Shown here piece after piece: positions 55,204-64,000 of a stretch of DNA of 64,000 bases. A program made the position numbers and the translations under genes. This stretch comes from Rhipicephalus microplus (taxonomy: Eukaryota; Arthropoda; Arachnida; Ixodida; Ixodidae), in NCBI RefSeq assembly GCF_043290135.1, contig NC_134705.1, forward strand, positions 37,265,771-37,329,770, read 5' to 3'. The stretch's first letter is position 1, and each line of letters begins with the position of its first letter. Under the pieces are notes generated by a model. That model saw only the letters and a list, made by a program, of their open reading frames with translations, did not search any database and was not told the origin of the DNA.

Positions 55204-56600
55204 AGTGAAGTCCAGAAGGAGGACCTGAAAAGGATTGTTTCCGAGTTTGAAGACGTGTTTTCGGACCGTCCCGGAAACACAACGGTAATTGAACACGATA
55301 TCGAGCTAACTTGTGAGGAGCCAATCTGAAGCAAGCCATATCGTTGTTCCCCTGTGCGAAAGCAGATCATGAAAGAGGAGATTGATAAAATTCTGGACTT
55401 GGGAGTCATCGTACCGGGCGAGAGGGACTATACATCCCTTCTGATATTGGTTCAAGTGCCGGGAAAAGATCCTAAGCCATGCATCGATTATAGGCGTCTT
55501 CACGCCATAATTCGAGACCATACTTACCGGATACCAAACCTAGAGGAGAGGGAGAAACTGTGTCACAGTCCAGCTATATTTCCACGTTACACCTCATGCG
55601 ATGGTATTGGCAAGTCCCCCTTACGGAGCGTGCTAGTCGCTATGCCGCATTTGTTTCTCCATTTGTAACGTATCGTTCACTTAAGCTGAGCTTTGGATTG
55701 AAAAATGCTTCGTTTTGTTTTTCAGGCTTAATTGACCGTGTTCTTAAAGGCCTCTCTGAGTTCGCTCTGCGGTATCTTGACGATGTCGCCATCTTCTCCA
55801 ACAACTGGGAAGAACATGTCGAGCATTTACGCGTCGTGCTGAACAGGTTGAAAGAAGCTGGGCTTACCGTGAAACCTACTTAATGTCACCTAGGTTGCGG
55901 TGAGGTGTCTTACCTGGGGCACGTTGTGGGGCGTGCCCGGCGTAGACCTTCAGAAATTAAGGTAGCCGCCGTCGTGAACTATCCACGACCAACCACAAAA
56001 TCTAAGATAAGGGCATTCTTGGGCCTGGTTGGATTCTATCAGCACTACGTGCAAAATTACTCTAGCACTGCCAGCCCTCTAACTGACGTACTTCGAAAAT
56101 CCGAGCCGGTTAAAGTAGTATGGGACTCAGAAAAGGAGAATGCGTTTTGCCAGCTAAATCAGGTCCTAAGCGAAAAGCGCGTTCTCATGGCACCCGATTT
56201 TTCTAAGAATCTAAGATATTCAATGCGACGCGAGTGATCGCAGCATGGGAGCTGTATTGTGCCAGGAAGACAGTGCTGGTAACCAAAGGCCAGTTTTGTA
56301 TTTAAGTCAAAAACTGAGCGGCAGTGAAGAGGCATACAGTACCTCTGAAAAGGAATGCGCTTGCCTCGTGTGAGCCGTTCGAAAGCTAGCTTGTTATGTC
56401 TCCGGTTCGAGGATTCTGGTCGAAACGGACCACTGTCTTCTTACCTGGTTAAATAACATGTCGCCTAAAAGTGGACGGTTACTGAGGTGGAGTGTGATAC
56501 TCCAACAGCACAACTTTGACGTTCGCTACAAAAAAGGAAAGCTAAACGCTAATGCAGACGCATCGAGCCGTGCGTTTAGTCAATACCTTACCTTCTTATC
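55204..56600 (+). pseudogene. RT and RNase H of element E
   Basis: It continues in the integrase frame: EFEDVFSDRPG, a TGA at about 55327-55329, then SKPYRCSPVRK, LDLGVIVPGERDYTS and CIDYRRLH. After a frameshift near 55550: ASRYAAFVSPF, FGLKNASFCF and YLDD (codons 55773-55784). Then YLGHVVG, RAFLGLVGFYQHYV and, from 56220, RNase H with ETDHCLLTWL and NANADASSR. Stops and shifts are scattered. Role: element cDNA synthesis. Confidence 0.82.
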
Positions 56601-56990
56601 TCTCTGCAACCTCTTTTCTCCCTTCATCACTTCCCCAATGCAGGGTAGCAAACCGGATGTGCGTCTGGTTAACCTCCCTGCCTTTCCTTGCATCTTTAGT
56701 TGTGGAACCGTTCTTGACAAGTTGCAAAACCATCGACAAGTGCTGAAACCTAAGATCGTCAGAAGAGATGAGGGAAGCTGGTCGATAAGTTGTGGCGAGA
56801 AGCCAGTGAAGCTGGGATCCATCCTCAAGAATGGAATGTGTTTCCGGAACGGAGCCTGGAGCTGCATTCTCCCCCCCCCCTCATGGCCATGGAGGCGAAC
56901 CTGGAGGGACCTGGCGAACAAGCGCGCCTGATATCCGAGCCAAGTGGAAGCAGCTCGTCTTTCTGGCGCATTGTCTGACGGCGGGGGTGC

Positions 56991-57719
56991 TGTTATGCCT
57001 GCGAGTCCACATCGAACGTCCATGCCTCTGAAAGAGGCAATCTGTGTGAAGGCCAGCACGTGAGCCCGCCTGACGCGAACAACTCTACGGCGTCGTCAGG
57101 TGGCGGCGCCTTGCTGTTGGGCAACGGACAGCGAGCTTCTCAACCCACGAGCGTGTCGAAGCAATCGGCGCCTTCCTGTCTGGCGAGTCTGACGCAATGC
57201 GTGGCGACGTCACTCTTCCTTGGGTGGAGCCACGTGCAGCGGCTCCGGATTCAATGAGAATGACGCGGCCCAGCGGCGACGCCATTGGAGCATTCTGATT
57301 TCACGACCAGCGGCACTTCTGGTTGGACATTTTGTTACTCAAAGAATCCACCCGGTGCAAATATAAAAAGCCCTGCGGCGCGGCGCGAGGAGTAGATCTA
57401 TGTGTCAGAGAAGAGAGTTCTGCTCTTTGAGTCTCTGAGCTGTCGGCCCCAGTGCCGAATTTGTAACGCCTCTGTATATATGCTGTACCTAAACCTTGTT
57501 TAACTCACCGTCGTCACGTCCGCGCGTCTATCAGCTCTGCGCAGAAGCAGTCGCAAGCTGAGAAACCTACGCTACCAAACAGCTGGTGACCTTCCCGGCG
57601 GAGTTCGAAGCGGTGGTGCCTTCGGGATCGTGTTGGCGTTGCCGTCCTTCGTAACAGTGGAGTCAGCGGCGAGATTTGTGGCGCCCTTCGTAATGTCGTC
57701 GGAGGCGCGCTTCGCAACA
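56991..57719 (+). repeat. 3' LTR of element E (729 bp)
   Basis: Pairs with 51573-52300, with the same TG...CA ends. The preceding 'gacggcgggggtgc' is the likely polypurine tract. Confidence 0.88.
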
Positions 57720-57723
57720 GCCT

Positions 57724-58014
57724 CATCTTGTACGAAATATCACTTTGTGGTCCTCTACGTACAGGAAGGCGTGGCAGGCGGGGCTGGCTGGTTCCATATC
57801 TGTGCTCGCATTGGTGGAATGTGCCTGATGGTGTCACGGAGGCCTCCTTGCCAACAGCCTTCTTTCGGCGAGCATCGATCACCCGAAACCATGGAGCGTG
57901 AGGTACAGATGGCCGCAGGTATGTATTGTTGGACGCTTCGGCAACACCGCTCGGACCCGGGGTGGAGTCGCTGGGCCCGACATTGTCGATGGGTTCGAAG
58001 TCGTCAGCATCCAT
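57724..58014 (-). pseudogene. ORF1 N-terminus of the I-like element
   Basis: It starts at the ATG at 58012-58014 (MDADDFEPIDN). An acidic/Ser/Pro-rich leader is followed by PWFRVIDARRKK and RYGTSQPRLPRLP, the usual opening of I-like ORF1 proteins. Across element E the frame continues at 51572. The 58015-58190 stretch upstream is GC-rich and likely 5' UTR. Confidence 0.6.
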
Positions 58015-58190
58015 GCAGTCCAGTCAGTCTGGTGAGTCAAAATCGATGGTGGTCGTCTCTGCGAATCCGCCCTCAGCCCAGTTCACTGCGTTGCGAGGCG
58101 CGTTGCAGGGCGCGCCGCAGCGCGCGCCGGCCACCAACGCGGCTGGTGCGTCCGTCCAGCTGCTGCAGCGGGGGCGCGCTTAATGTTGCG

Positions 58191-58905
58191 ACCACCGCTT
58201 ACGGTTTTCAAACATTCGTTTCTTGTTGAAAAAGGAGTCCAGCTCAAAAATATTGGCACCAGCTAGATGAAAGATGGTGACTTGCCTGTTGCGATTCTTG
58301 TGCCATTTTGTACCGGTGGTCATAAAATACTGGCTGTTGAGGACGGGTAAATAGAGCCAGATGTGACCCGGTCTGCAAGCGTTGGCACCCCATCCTCCCA
58401 GTCAACATCATGGACGCAAGACCCACGGGTTAGAGAGCTTCACCCTTCAAAACATCACCGCAAGTACGCAATACTAAACGCGATAGCCCACTGTTTTTCC
58501 GCACAGACGTGCTCACCGGTGACGCTGTCGATGACAGCGCCAATGCTTTTCGTGAAAGCTATGCGGTGATAGAAATTGGCAGCATTACGCACTAGCATTT
58601 ATGAAGGTATCTCAAACTCCATGTTTTTGTCAACTTTCGCGAGCACACGCTCCACGAACGGACGCCACCGGCATACCCTTTCAGCATACCTGAGGCACGG
58701 CAGCCCGATGAACACACGGGGCAGCAGTGTCCGAACTGCCCAAGCGTCTGGCACATCCAGTGTGCCCGCCTGCTTTCGCATTCGCAGTATTCTGGGGGGC
58801 ACTATAGAGGCGCTGCTGTGGTTGCTGGGAGATGAGGTAGAGGCGTGGGGATGCGGTTGGCGCTACTTTAATAAATGCAAAGTATTTATTAGCAAACTTC
58901 GGTGA
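58191..58905. other. No recognised feature
   Basis: There are open frames on both strands (58576-58905 plus, 58599-58802 minus), but I could not connect either to a family. The base composition is balanced and coding-like in part. Confidence 0.4.
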
Positions 58906-58943
58906 CACTGAGCGTATCTATCTATCTATCTATCTATCTATCA

Positions 58944-59020
<77 letters not shown>

Positions 59021-59330
59021 CCAACAACTTTTAGCTCTGCTGGTGGTTTCGATTATGGTATTATTACCAAACTTGTTATGGCGTAACATGACTGTATAAA
59101 ACATATTTGGCTAGTCATAACATAAAAATCATGACGTGCATGGCAATAATGTCATGATTTACTTTACATAGACCTGCCGCGCTTGCGGTGGCTTCATTCA
59201 CATGGCGTGTTGCAAAACTGGTATGGTATATAGCATGATTGCATGGTATGGCATGATTGCATGGCGAACACAAGCATAGACCTTAACCTGAAAATAATGA
59301 CATGCGGGCCATGAAACAACATGACTTCGT
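58906..59330 (+). repeat. (TATC)n microsatellite with conserved repeat flank, copy 2
   Basis: 'gagcgtatctatc' opens an array of about 105 bp (58914-59018). The following 'agctctgctggtggtttcg...ggcgtaacatgactg' and 'gattgcatggcgaacacaag' match the flank at 40940-41200. Confidence 0.85.
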
Positions 59331-59340
59331 GCCACGCTCA

Positions 59341-60600
59341 TGATGCGCTCGCTTCTGTTTCGCTAGCGTCGCATATAACAAATTTGGTATCACAGTACGT
59401 GAATGGATGACGAAGGTAATTGACTGGTGCAAACATAATATACATGAAATGCGTTTCATGTGACTAAATGACTACATGCTTTGCTCCTGATGCGCTGGCG
59501 GCCGTTTCACTAGCGTGACTTATACCAAATTTGGTACTACAGGACGTGAATGGATGACGACGGCATGATACTGATGCAAAATTATAAACATGAGCTGCGT
59601 GTCATGTAACAACATGACATTCTACGCTGATGATGCGCTCGCCACCGTTTCGCTAGCTTTCCATGTACCAAACTCCGTATTACGTGACGTGAACGGAGGA
59701 CATAGGTAAATGACACATCCAAACATGCAAGATATTGACGACATACGTGTAATGTAACAAGATGACTACATGCTACACTTATTATGCGCTCGCGGCCGTT
59801 TCGGTAGCTTCACTGATGCCAAATTTGGTTTTACTTGACTTCAATGAATTACGAAAGTATGTGACTGGTGCAAACATCATAATCATGAGATGAATGTCAT
59901 GTGAGAACATGAAAACCTGCCACAGTCAAGATGTCAATACATTTCGACATGACGCGGTGCGCGTGCTCGCCGACGTTCATTTTGTCGCGTCACGCTGGCG
60001 TTGCCACGCCAGGCGCTGGTCCTGCCATATACTCGCAGGTGCGTGCCGCGCTGCGTTGCTCTGACGCATGCGCGTTTCAGCGCGTTCGGTGTCCCCCCAT
60101 TACGAAAAGAAGGCGACGCAGTGTTGTCTGGGTAACGCATCTGCACGAAAGGCAGCATGTCGCATTTCGCGCTGGTTGCTATCGGGCCGGGCCGACAGAC
60201 GCTGGTCGCACCTGGCGTCAGACTATAAGAGTGCTTGCGTTTTGCCAACGTAGCGTCACTATGCCCACCGTACCGCGCGTCCGCGCTACATAGGAGTATA
60301 TTGGACCCTTCATAATGCGCTCGCGGCCGTTTTGCTAGCTCCACATATACCCAATTCGGTGTTACGGGACGTCAATGGATGAAGAAATATATGACTGGTG
60401 CAAACGTGATACTCCTGACACGCTTGTCATGTAAGAACATGAAAGCATACAGCTCTCATAGCGTTCTCACGGCCGTTTCACTTTCACTAGTTCTACATAT
60501 ACTAAATTTGGTATCAAGTGACGTGAATAGATGACGAAGGTAAACGACCCATCCAAGCATGATAATCATGACACGGAAGTCATGTACGGCATAATTCACC
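59341..60600 (+). repeat. ~147-bp satellite, about six diverged monomers, one insertion
   Basis: Unit starts ('tgatgcgctcgc..gccgtttc.ctag') lie near 59341, 59488, 59631, 59782, 60312 and 60459. Common internal blocks are 'aaatttggtatca', 'gtgaatggatgacgaagg' and 'ggtgcaaacatgataatcatga'. A GC-rich segment (about 59935-60300) sits between the fourth and fifth units. Its end 'ctggtcgcacctggcgtcagactata' recurs at 60738-60763. Confidence 0.75.
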
Positions 60601-60849
60601 TCCACCTCGTAACGTTGTTCTGATTTCAAAGTGGCATATCAACATTTCTCATTCGCTCTTCGCATATCATCGATTCCCACTGTATGTGGGATGGGTCATT
60701 TTTTTTTTTTGTTTTGGAGACTGTAGCCGAGAGACGCTGGTCACGCCTGACGTCAGACTATAGGAAGACAAGGGAACGCAGGGTGGCGCTGTGACTCTGG
60801 AGAGGCAGGGCCAACTTTGGTAGAAAATTTGAAATTGGGTATGTAGATG

Positions 60850-61310
60850 GTGCGTTTTTCCTTCGCTTCAATGCGCTGACGCTTGCTTACGTACTCGTGC
60901 AGAGAGCGCGCGCTGCGTTTGAGTCTCCTCACAATGTACCGCCTGCCGTGCGGATTGAAAAAGATCTGTGAGCTCGACAAGCATTTCCGAGAAGCGCATC
61001 TAACAAATTTACTAAAGCTCGTTAGTAAAGTTTATGATGTGGAGCAGATGACCTAAGACAAGGACGCCCGAGTCGCTGCGAAATGCATTTCTTGGATCCT
61101 CCGTGATAATACCGTGTGCGACGTATGCCTCGAGGTAACTCCCATTCTGCCGACAAGAAGCCACGTACTCTATCGATGTTCTGTGTTGACGTCTATTGAA
61201 ACCATAAAATTGTTCTTTTGATGTGGTAGCTAGCAGTAGCCGCCGTGTACTGTCATGTGCAAACGTTTGCGGCGTGCTAGATTATAAATGAACACTAAAG
61301 TTTTATATTC
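60850..61310 (+). repeat. Inverted-repeat arm 1 with ORF fragment
   Basis: It matches the reverse complement of 62725-63170 over about 450 bp. The arm encodes, in one frame, LRLSLLTMYRLPCGLKK, KHFREAHLTNLLKLV, KVYDVEQMT, then a TAA, then DKDARVAAKCIS and LRDNTVCDVCLEV. I do not recognise the protein. An ATAAAT lies near the end (61284-61289). Confidence 0.65.
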
Positions 61311-61955
61311 ATCGGATTGAACTTTTCGAAAAGTTTTAGAGTCATGTTCTCCGTGCCGTGTTAGTGCATTAACCACTGACGTCACCGTGAAGCAGCAAGC
61401 TGTAGTTTGTCCACAGCGAGTCAAGTTGAAGTGCTTGCATCGTTTTTTTTTCTTGCTTTTTTTCCCGGCTCTCATGTCATGCTTGCTCTACCTTTCGCAA
61501 ACGCGGCTGTGTTCGCCGGCTTTTATTTGCTGGGAAACTAATAGAGTTTTACATGTGGAGAGCGTCCCTTGGTTTTGTCTGCATTGTTGCGGCAGCCCAC
61601 AACACGACAATACTTCAGACCTCGCCGATGCTTCCGTGGGGCTGTTTTTTCAATCGCGGAAAGTCAACTTCGCACAGAGAGCGTCTCGTTTTAGCGCGCC
61701 AAGCTGGCAGCATGGAGCCTACGTTCGCCACACCGACTTCAGAACGCGTTGCGCGCGTGTCGCACGCTCTCCTTTTTCGGCGAAACACCCTCACTCGTCT
61801 GCGACCTCTCCCGTGCCTCTCCTCAAGTGTTCTGGAGCTCGCCGCCCCTGGCCAGGCTGTGTTCACGAATTATAGCGCAAGCATGACACGAGAGCCAAAA
61901 AAAAAATTGCCCGCAGCTTCCCTCGGGGGAACACTGAGGAGGATGCGGACCATAT
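61311..61955. other. No recognised feature
   Basis: Between the inverted arms. Long open frames overlap on both strands at 61387-61957, but no family resemblance was found. Confidence 0.4.
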
Positions 61956-62100
61956 AATTGGTTAACGGGGTGTTAAAGTGCGACTTACTTGGGTCGATGG
62001 CTAAATTGGTTAACGTGGTTGTGAAATGGGGTGTTAAATTGCGACTTACTTGGGTCGATGGCTAAATTGGTTAACGTGGTTGTAGGAGGGGGTGTTAAAT
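61956..62100. repeat. 61-bp tandem repeat (about 2.5 units)
   Basis: 'ggtgttaaa.tgcgacttacttgggtcgatggctaaattggttaacg' is repeated; unit starts are near 61960, 62008 and 62069, and the last unit is cut off. Confidence 0.85.
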
Positions 62101-62279
62101 GAGTGAACACGTACACACGTATGCGAAAGGGCGGCGCTGGTCGAAGGGACGTCGATCATTGTGTTTGTGGATTCGTTGGAATTCATTTCACCGTGACCTT
62201 GGACGTCGACGCGCCGTACAAACCAACCGACGAGCGGCAACTGAGCGAGCGAGCGCCGACCTTGAGTATATATACAACA

Positions 62280-62560
62280 CGACGGCGCATGCACTGTCAG
62301 CTGTTGAATGTTCTCGAAGCGCGACGCCACATGCGCGTCCACTGGAGAATCAGGAGAATTGTAGATGTCGAACGCGGTGTGTAGAGGAGGAAGGGTGCAC
62401 AGATGGTGGAGGAGTGAAGCGCGCGCGGTGTGTAGAGGAGGAAGGGATGCACAGATGGTGGAAGAGTGGGCGACGGCGCATGCGCGCGCGTCAGCTGTCG
62501 AATGTTCGAGAAGCGGTGCGGACGGCGCGGACGGCGCGGACGGCGCACTACAAGACGCGA
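62280..62560. repeat. Complex tandem duplication
   Basis: 'gtgtgtagaggaggaaggg.tgcacagatggtgga' occurs at 62378 and 62430. A flanking block 'gacggcgcatgc...tcagctgt.gaatgttc' occurs at 62281 and 62471. 'gcggacggc' is repeated three times at 62518-62548. Confidence 0.8.
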
Positions 62561-62724
62561 GTATAAGATGCTCCGCATCTAAAAGGCGAGCATTTCAACT
62601 TAACTTGCTGTGGTTAAACTTTGCCTATTTTTTCGCGGCGACGTCAGCGGGTCATGCGCGGCACGGGGGACATGAAACTAACACTTCTCGGACATTTTAA
62701 TGTCATGACCTTATAACTTTAGTC

Positions 62725-63201
62725 TATATTTATTGGTTCAGCACACCGCAAACGTTTGCACATGACAGTACACAGCTGCTGCTGCTAGATACCACACCAA
62801 AACAACAATTATATGGTTTCCTTAATTTTCAACACAGCACATCGGTTGAGTACGCAGCTTTATGGCGGCAGAATGATTACCTTAAGGCATACGTTGTACA
62901 CGGTGTTATCGCGGAGGACCCGAGAAATGCATTTCGCAGTGACTCGGGCGTCCTGGTCTTCCGTCGTCTGCTCCACATCATAAACTTGACTAACGAGCTT
63001 TATTCTTTTGGTTTGATTCGCTTCTCGGAAGTGCTTGCCAAGCTCAGAGATCGTTGTGAGGCCGCACTGCAGGTGGTACGTTATGAGGAGACTCAAACGC
63101 AGCGCGCGCTCTGTGCACGACCGCGTAAGCGAGTGGCAGCGCATAGGAGCAACACCACCTAGACTATTCACAAGGCCCCTCCAGGGAGAGCGTGACGTCA
63201 C
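62725..63201 (-). repeat. Inverted-repeat arm 2 with ORF fragment
   Basis: On the minus strand a 113-codon open frame (63201-62860) has LRLSLLITYHLQCGL, KHFREANQTKRIKLV, VYDVEQTTEDQDARV and LRDNTVYNVCLKV. It closely resembles arm 1 and lacks the stop seen there. AATAAA follows (62728-62733 as TTTATT in the plus sense). It may be the 3' end of a repeated transcription unit. Confidence 0.65.
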
Positions 63202-63435
63202 GCTAGTTGCCCGCCTGCACCCCGGCCGTCGTCGCCACTCGTTCTCGTTATATCTGCTGTGGGCACTTATTGAAAGCCGGTGTTTCTTTTTTTGTTTTTT
63301 TTTGTTCCTGCGCGGTCTGCATTTGTTTACGCCTGCCTTTACACTTTAGTGATCAAACTGTAATAGTCAGAAATGCATTTGTAGAAGTGGTTTTATTAGG
63401 ACGAAAGGCTAAAACCATCCTACCTCATTTCTTGT
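63202..63435. other. No gene seen; probable 3' flank of the transposase
   Basis: T-rich runs at 63287-63306; nothing recognised. Confidence 0.4.
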
Positions 63436-64000
63436 TCAAGGTTTTGATTTTTCTGTCAGCTGCCTTTTTTGTGCGGTGCTTTGGATGGTGTCATTTTGAA
63501 GTCTACAAAAGTTGTTCAGAGCGACATTTGTTGCAACATGCACTACATGCCGCACGATAGTCTCAGAGGTATGGCCATTTTCACAAGTCTCTAGCTCAAC
63601 ATCTCCTAGCAGTGATGTGGTAATGGAGCTTACAATGCCACGTTGGTTGTTCGACGCGAGGAACGCCTTTGCATTTTCTCCCTTGGTGAGCTTTTCGACA
63701 ACAAGCGTTGTCACCAGCACCATGTGCACAGTACATGGATGCGGAAACTTTAAGCTTCCTCTTGACAAGTTGCCAATCATTGTGTTACCTTCCACATCTA
63801 TGTTCCTGCTCTCCAGGATGAGCACGCTGCTGCAAAATGCACATGACAGCTTCTTCAGAGCTGAATGAGCACAATATCCAGCGATATAAGCAACGACCTC
63901 CATGTCATGCTTTGGGTTGGAAATTTCATCATTTGAGATGTGAACAGAGAAGTTATGTTGCGATACTTCTGTGTAACTTTCGCTGCTGATGTTTTGCTGC
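63436..64000 (-). pseudogene. P-element/THAP9-like transposase, C-terminal fragment (runs off window)
   Basis: The minus-strand frame is open from the right window edge to the stop at 63436. It has VVAYIAGYCAHSALKKLSCAFC, the YIAGY and paired-Cys box found in the C-terminal part of P-like transposases. GSLKFPHPCTVHMVLVT and a helical tail (HVVHVATNVALNNFCRLQN) follow. The catalytic RNase H-like core would lie upstream, outside the window. I cannot tell whether the full gene is intact. Family role: cut-and-paste DNA transposition in the nucleus. Confidence 0.65.

Larger units (their letters stand above)
51573..57719 (+). mobile_element. LTR retrotransposon E, Gmr1-like (integrase before RT)
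   Basis: The LTRs are 728 bp (51573-52300) and 729 bp (56991-57719) with TG...CA ends. The target duplication is GCCT (51569-51572 and 57720-57723). A primer-binding position starts TGGTTGGCAG at 52302, and a G-rich tract precedes the 3' LTR (56980-56990). Internal order on the plus strand: gag with SCAN-like region, CCHC knuckle, integrase, RT, RNase H. Protease is not found. LTR differences are numerous (several per 100 bp), and coding frames contain stops, so the copy is old. Confidence 0.88.
41300..58190 (-). mobile_element. I-like non-LTR element, split by elements D and E
   Basis: The pieces on the minus strand, 5' to 3', are 58190-57724 (5' UTR, ORF1 N-terminus), 51572-50122 (ORF1 middle with zinc-knuckle region), and 45102-41300 (ORF1 C-terminus, then ORF2 with EN, RT, RNase H and knuckle). 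Element E separates the first two with a GCCT duplication; element D separates the last two. Without insertions it is about 5.8 kb, a plausible full length. Confidence 0.75.

Noticed and set aside
61387..61957. Overlapping open frames of 134 and 162 codons
   Set aside because: They overlap each other and a minus-strand frame; no domain, and the region is a spacer between inverted arms.

Overview
The window looks like chelicerate nuclear DNA, most probably from a hard tick (Ixodidae). The basis is a tRNA-headed SINE of a type I recall as abundant in ixodid ticks, dense non-LTR retrotransposons of CR1-like and I-like lineages, Ty3/gypsy-type elements with short LTRs, and long tetranucleotide microsatellites. 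The genus cannot be fixed from sequence alone. I found no host protein-coding gene, rRNA or functional tRNA gene that I could support; nearly everything recognisable is mobile DNA, much of it nested.

Layout. 0-4.3 kb: the 3' end of a non-LTR element, microsatellites and small RNase H-like and RT-like scraps. 4.4-8.3 kb: a minus-strand CR1-like element split by a solo LTR (5990-7123). 8.9-9.2 kb: a complete SINE. 9.9-10.8 kb: an I-like remnant. 14.2-27.2 kb: a three-level nest in which a CR1-like element is split by a Ty3/gypsy-type element (B, 16187-25077), itself split inside its integrase by a second one (C, 17609-21888). 31.4-35.7 kb: a nearly full-length CR1-like element (A3). 37.0-40.5 kb: a repeat interrupted by a DNA-transposon-like copy and by a second solo LTR, with an inverted partner copy next to it. 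41.3-58.2 kb: an I-like element split by a well-preserved CR1-like element (D, 45103-50121) and by an LTR element with an unusual pol order (E, 51573-57719). 58.9-63.2 kb: microsatellite, a ~147-bp satellite and an inverted repeat with paired ORF fragments. 63.4 kb to the end: a P-element/THAP9-like transposase fragment running off the window.

The strongest discoveries are these. (1) Element D ORF1 begins with a hydrophobic leader ending in a 2A-type ribosome-skipping motif (GDVEQNPGP). A decayed version of the motif sits at the corresponding place in the older CR1-like copy at 26.6 kb. (2) Element D carries three apparently identical 318-bp tandem 5' monomers plus a truncated fourth, and ORF1 and ORF2 share one frame separated by a single TAG. 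(3) Element E has integrase upstream of reverse transcriptase in one reading frame, with a SCAN-like gag region. That is the Gmr1-type organisation known from deuterostome Ty3/gypsy elements.

The order of insertions can be read from target-site duplications, frame continuity across removed insertions and LTR divergence. LTR differences counted by eye are about 13% for B and about 4% for C.
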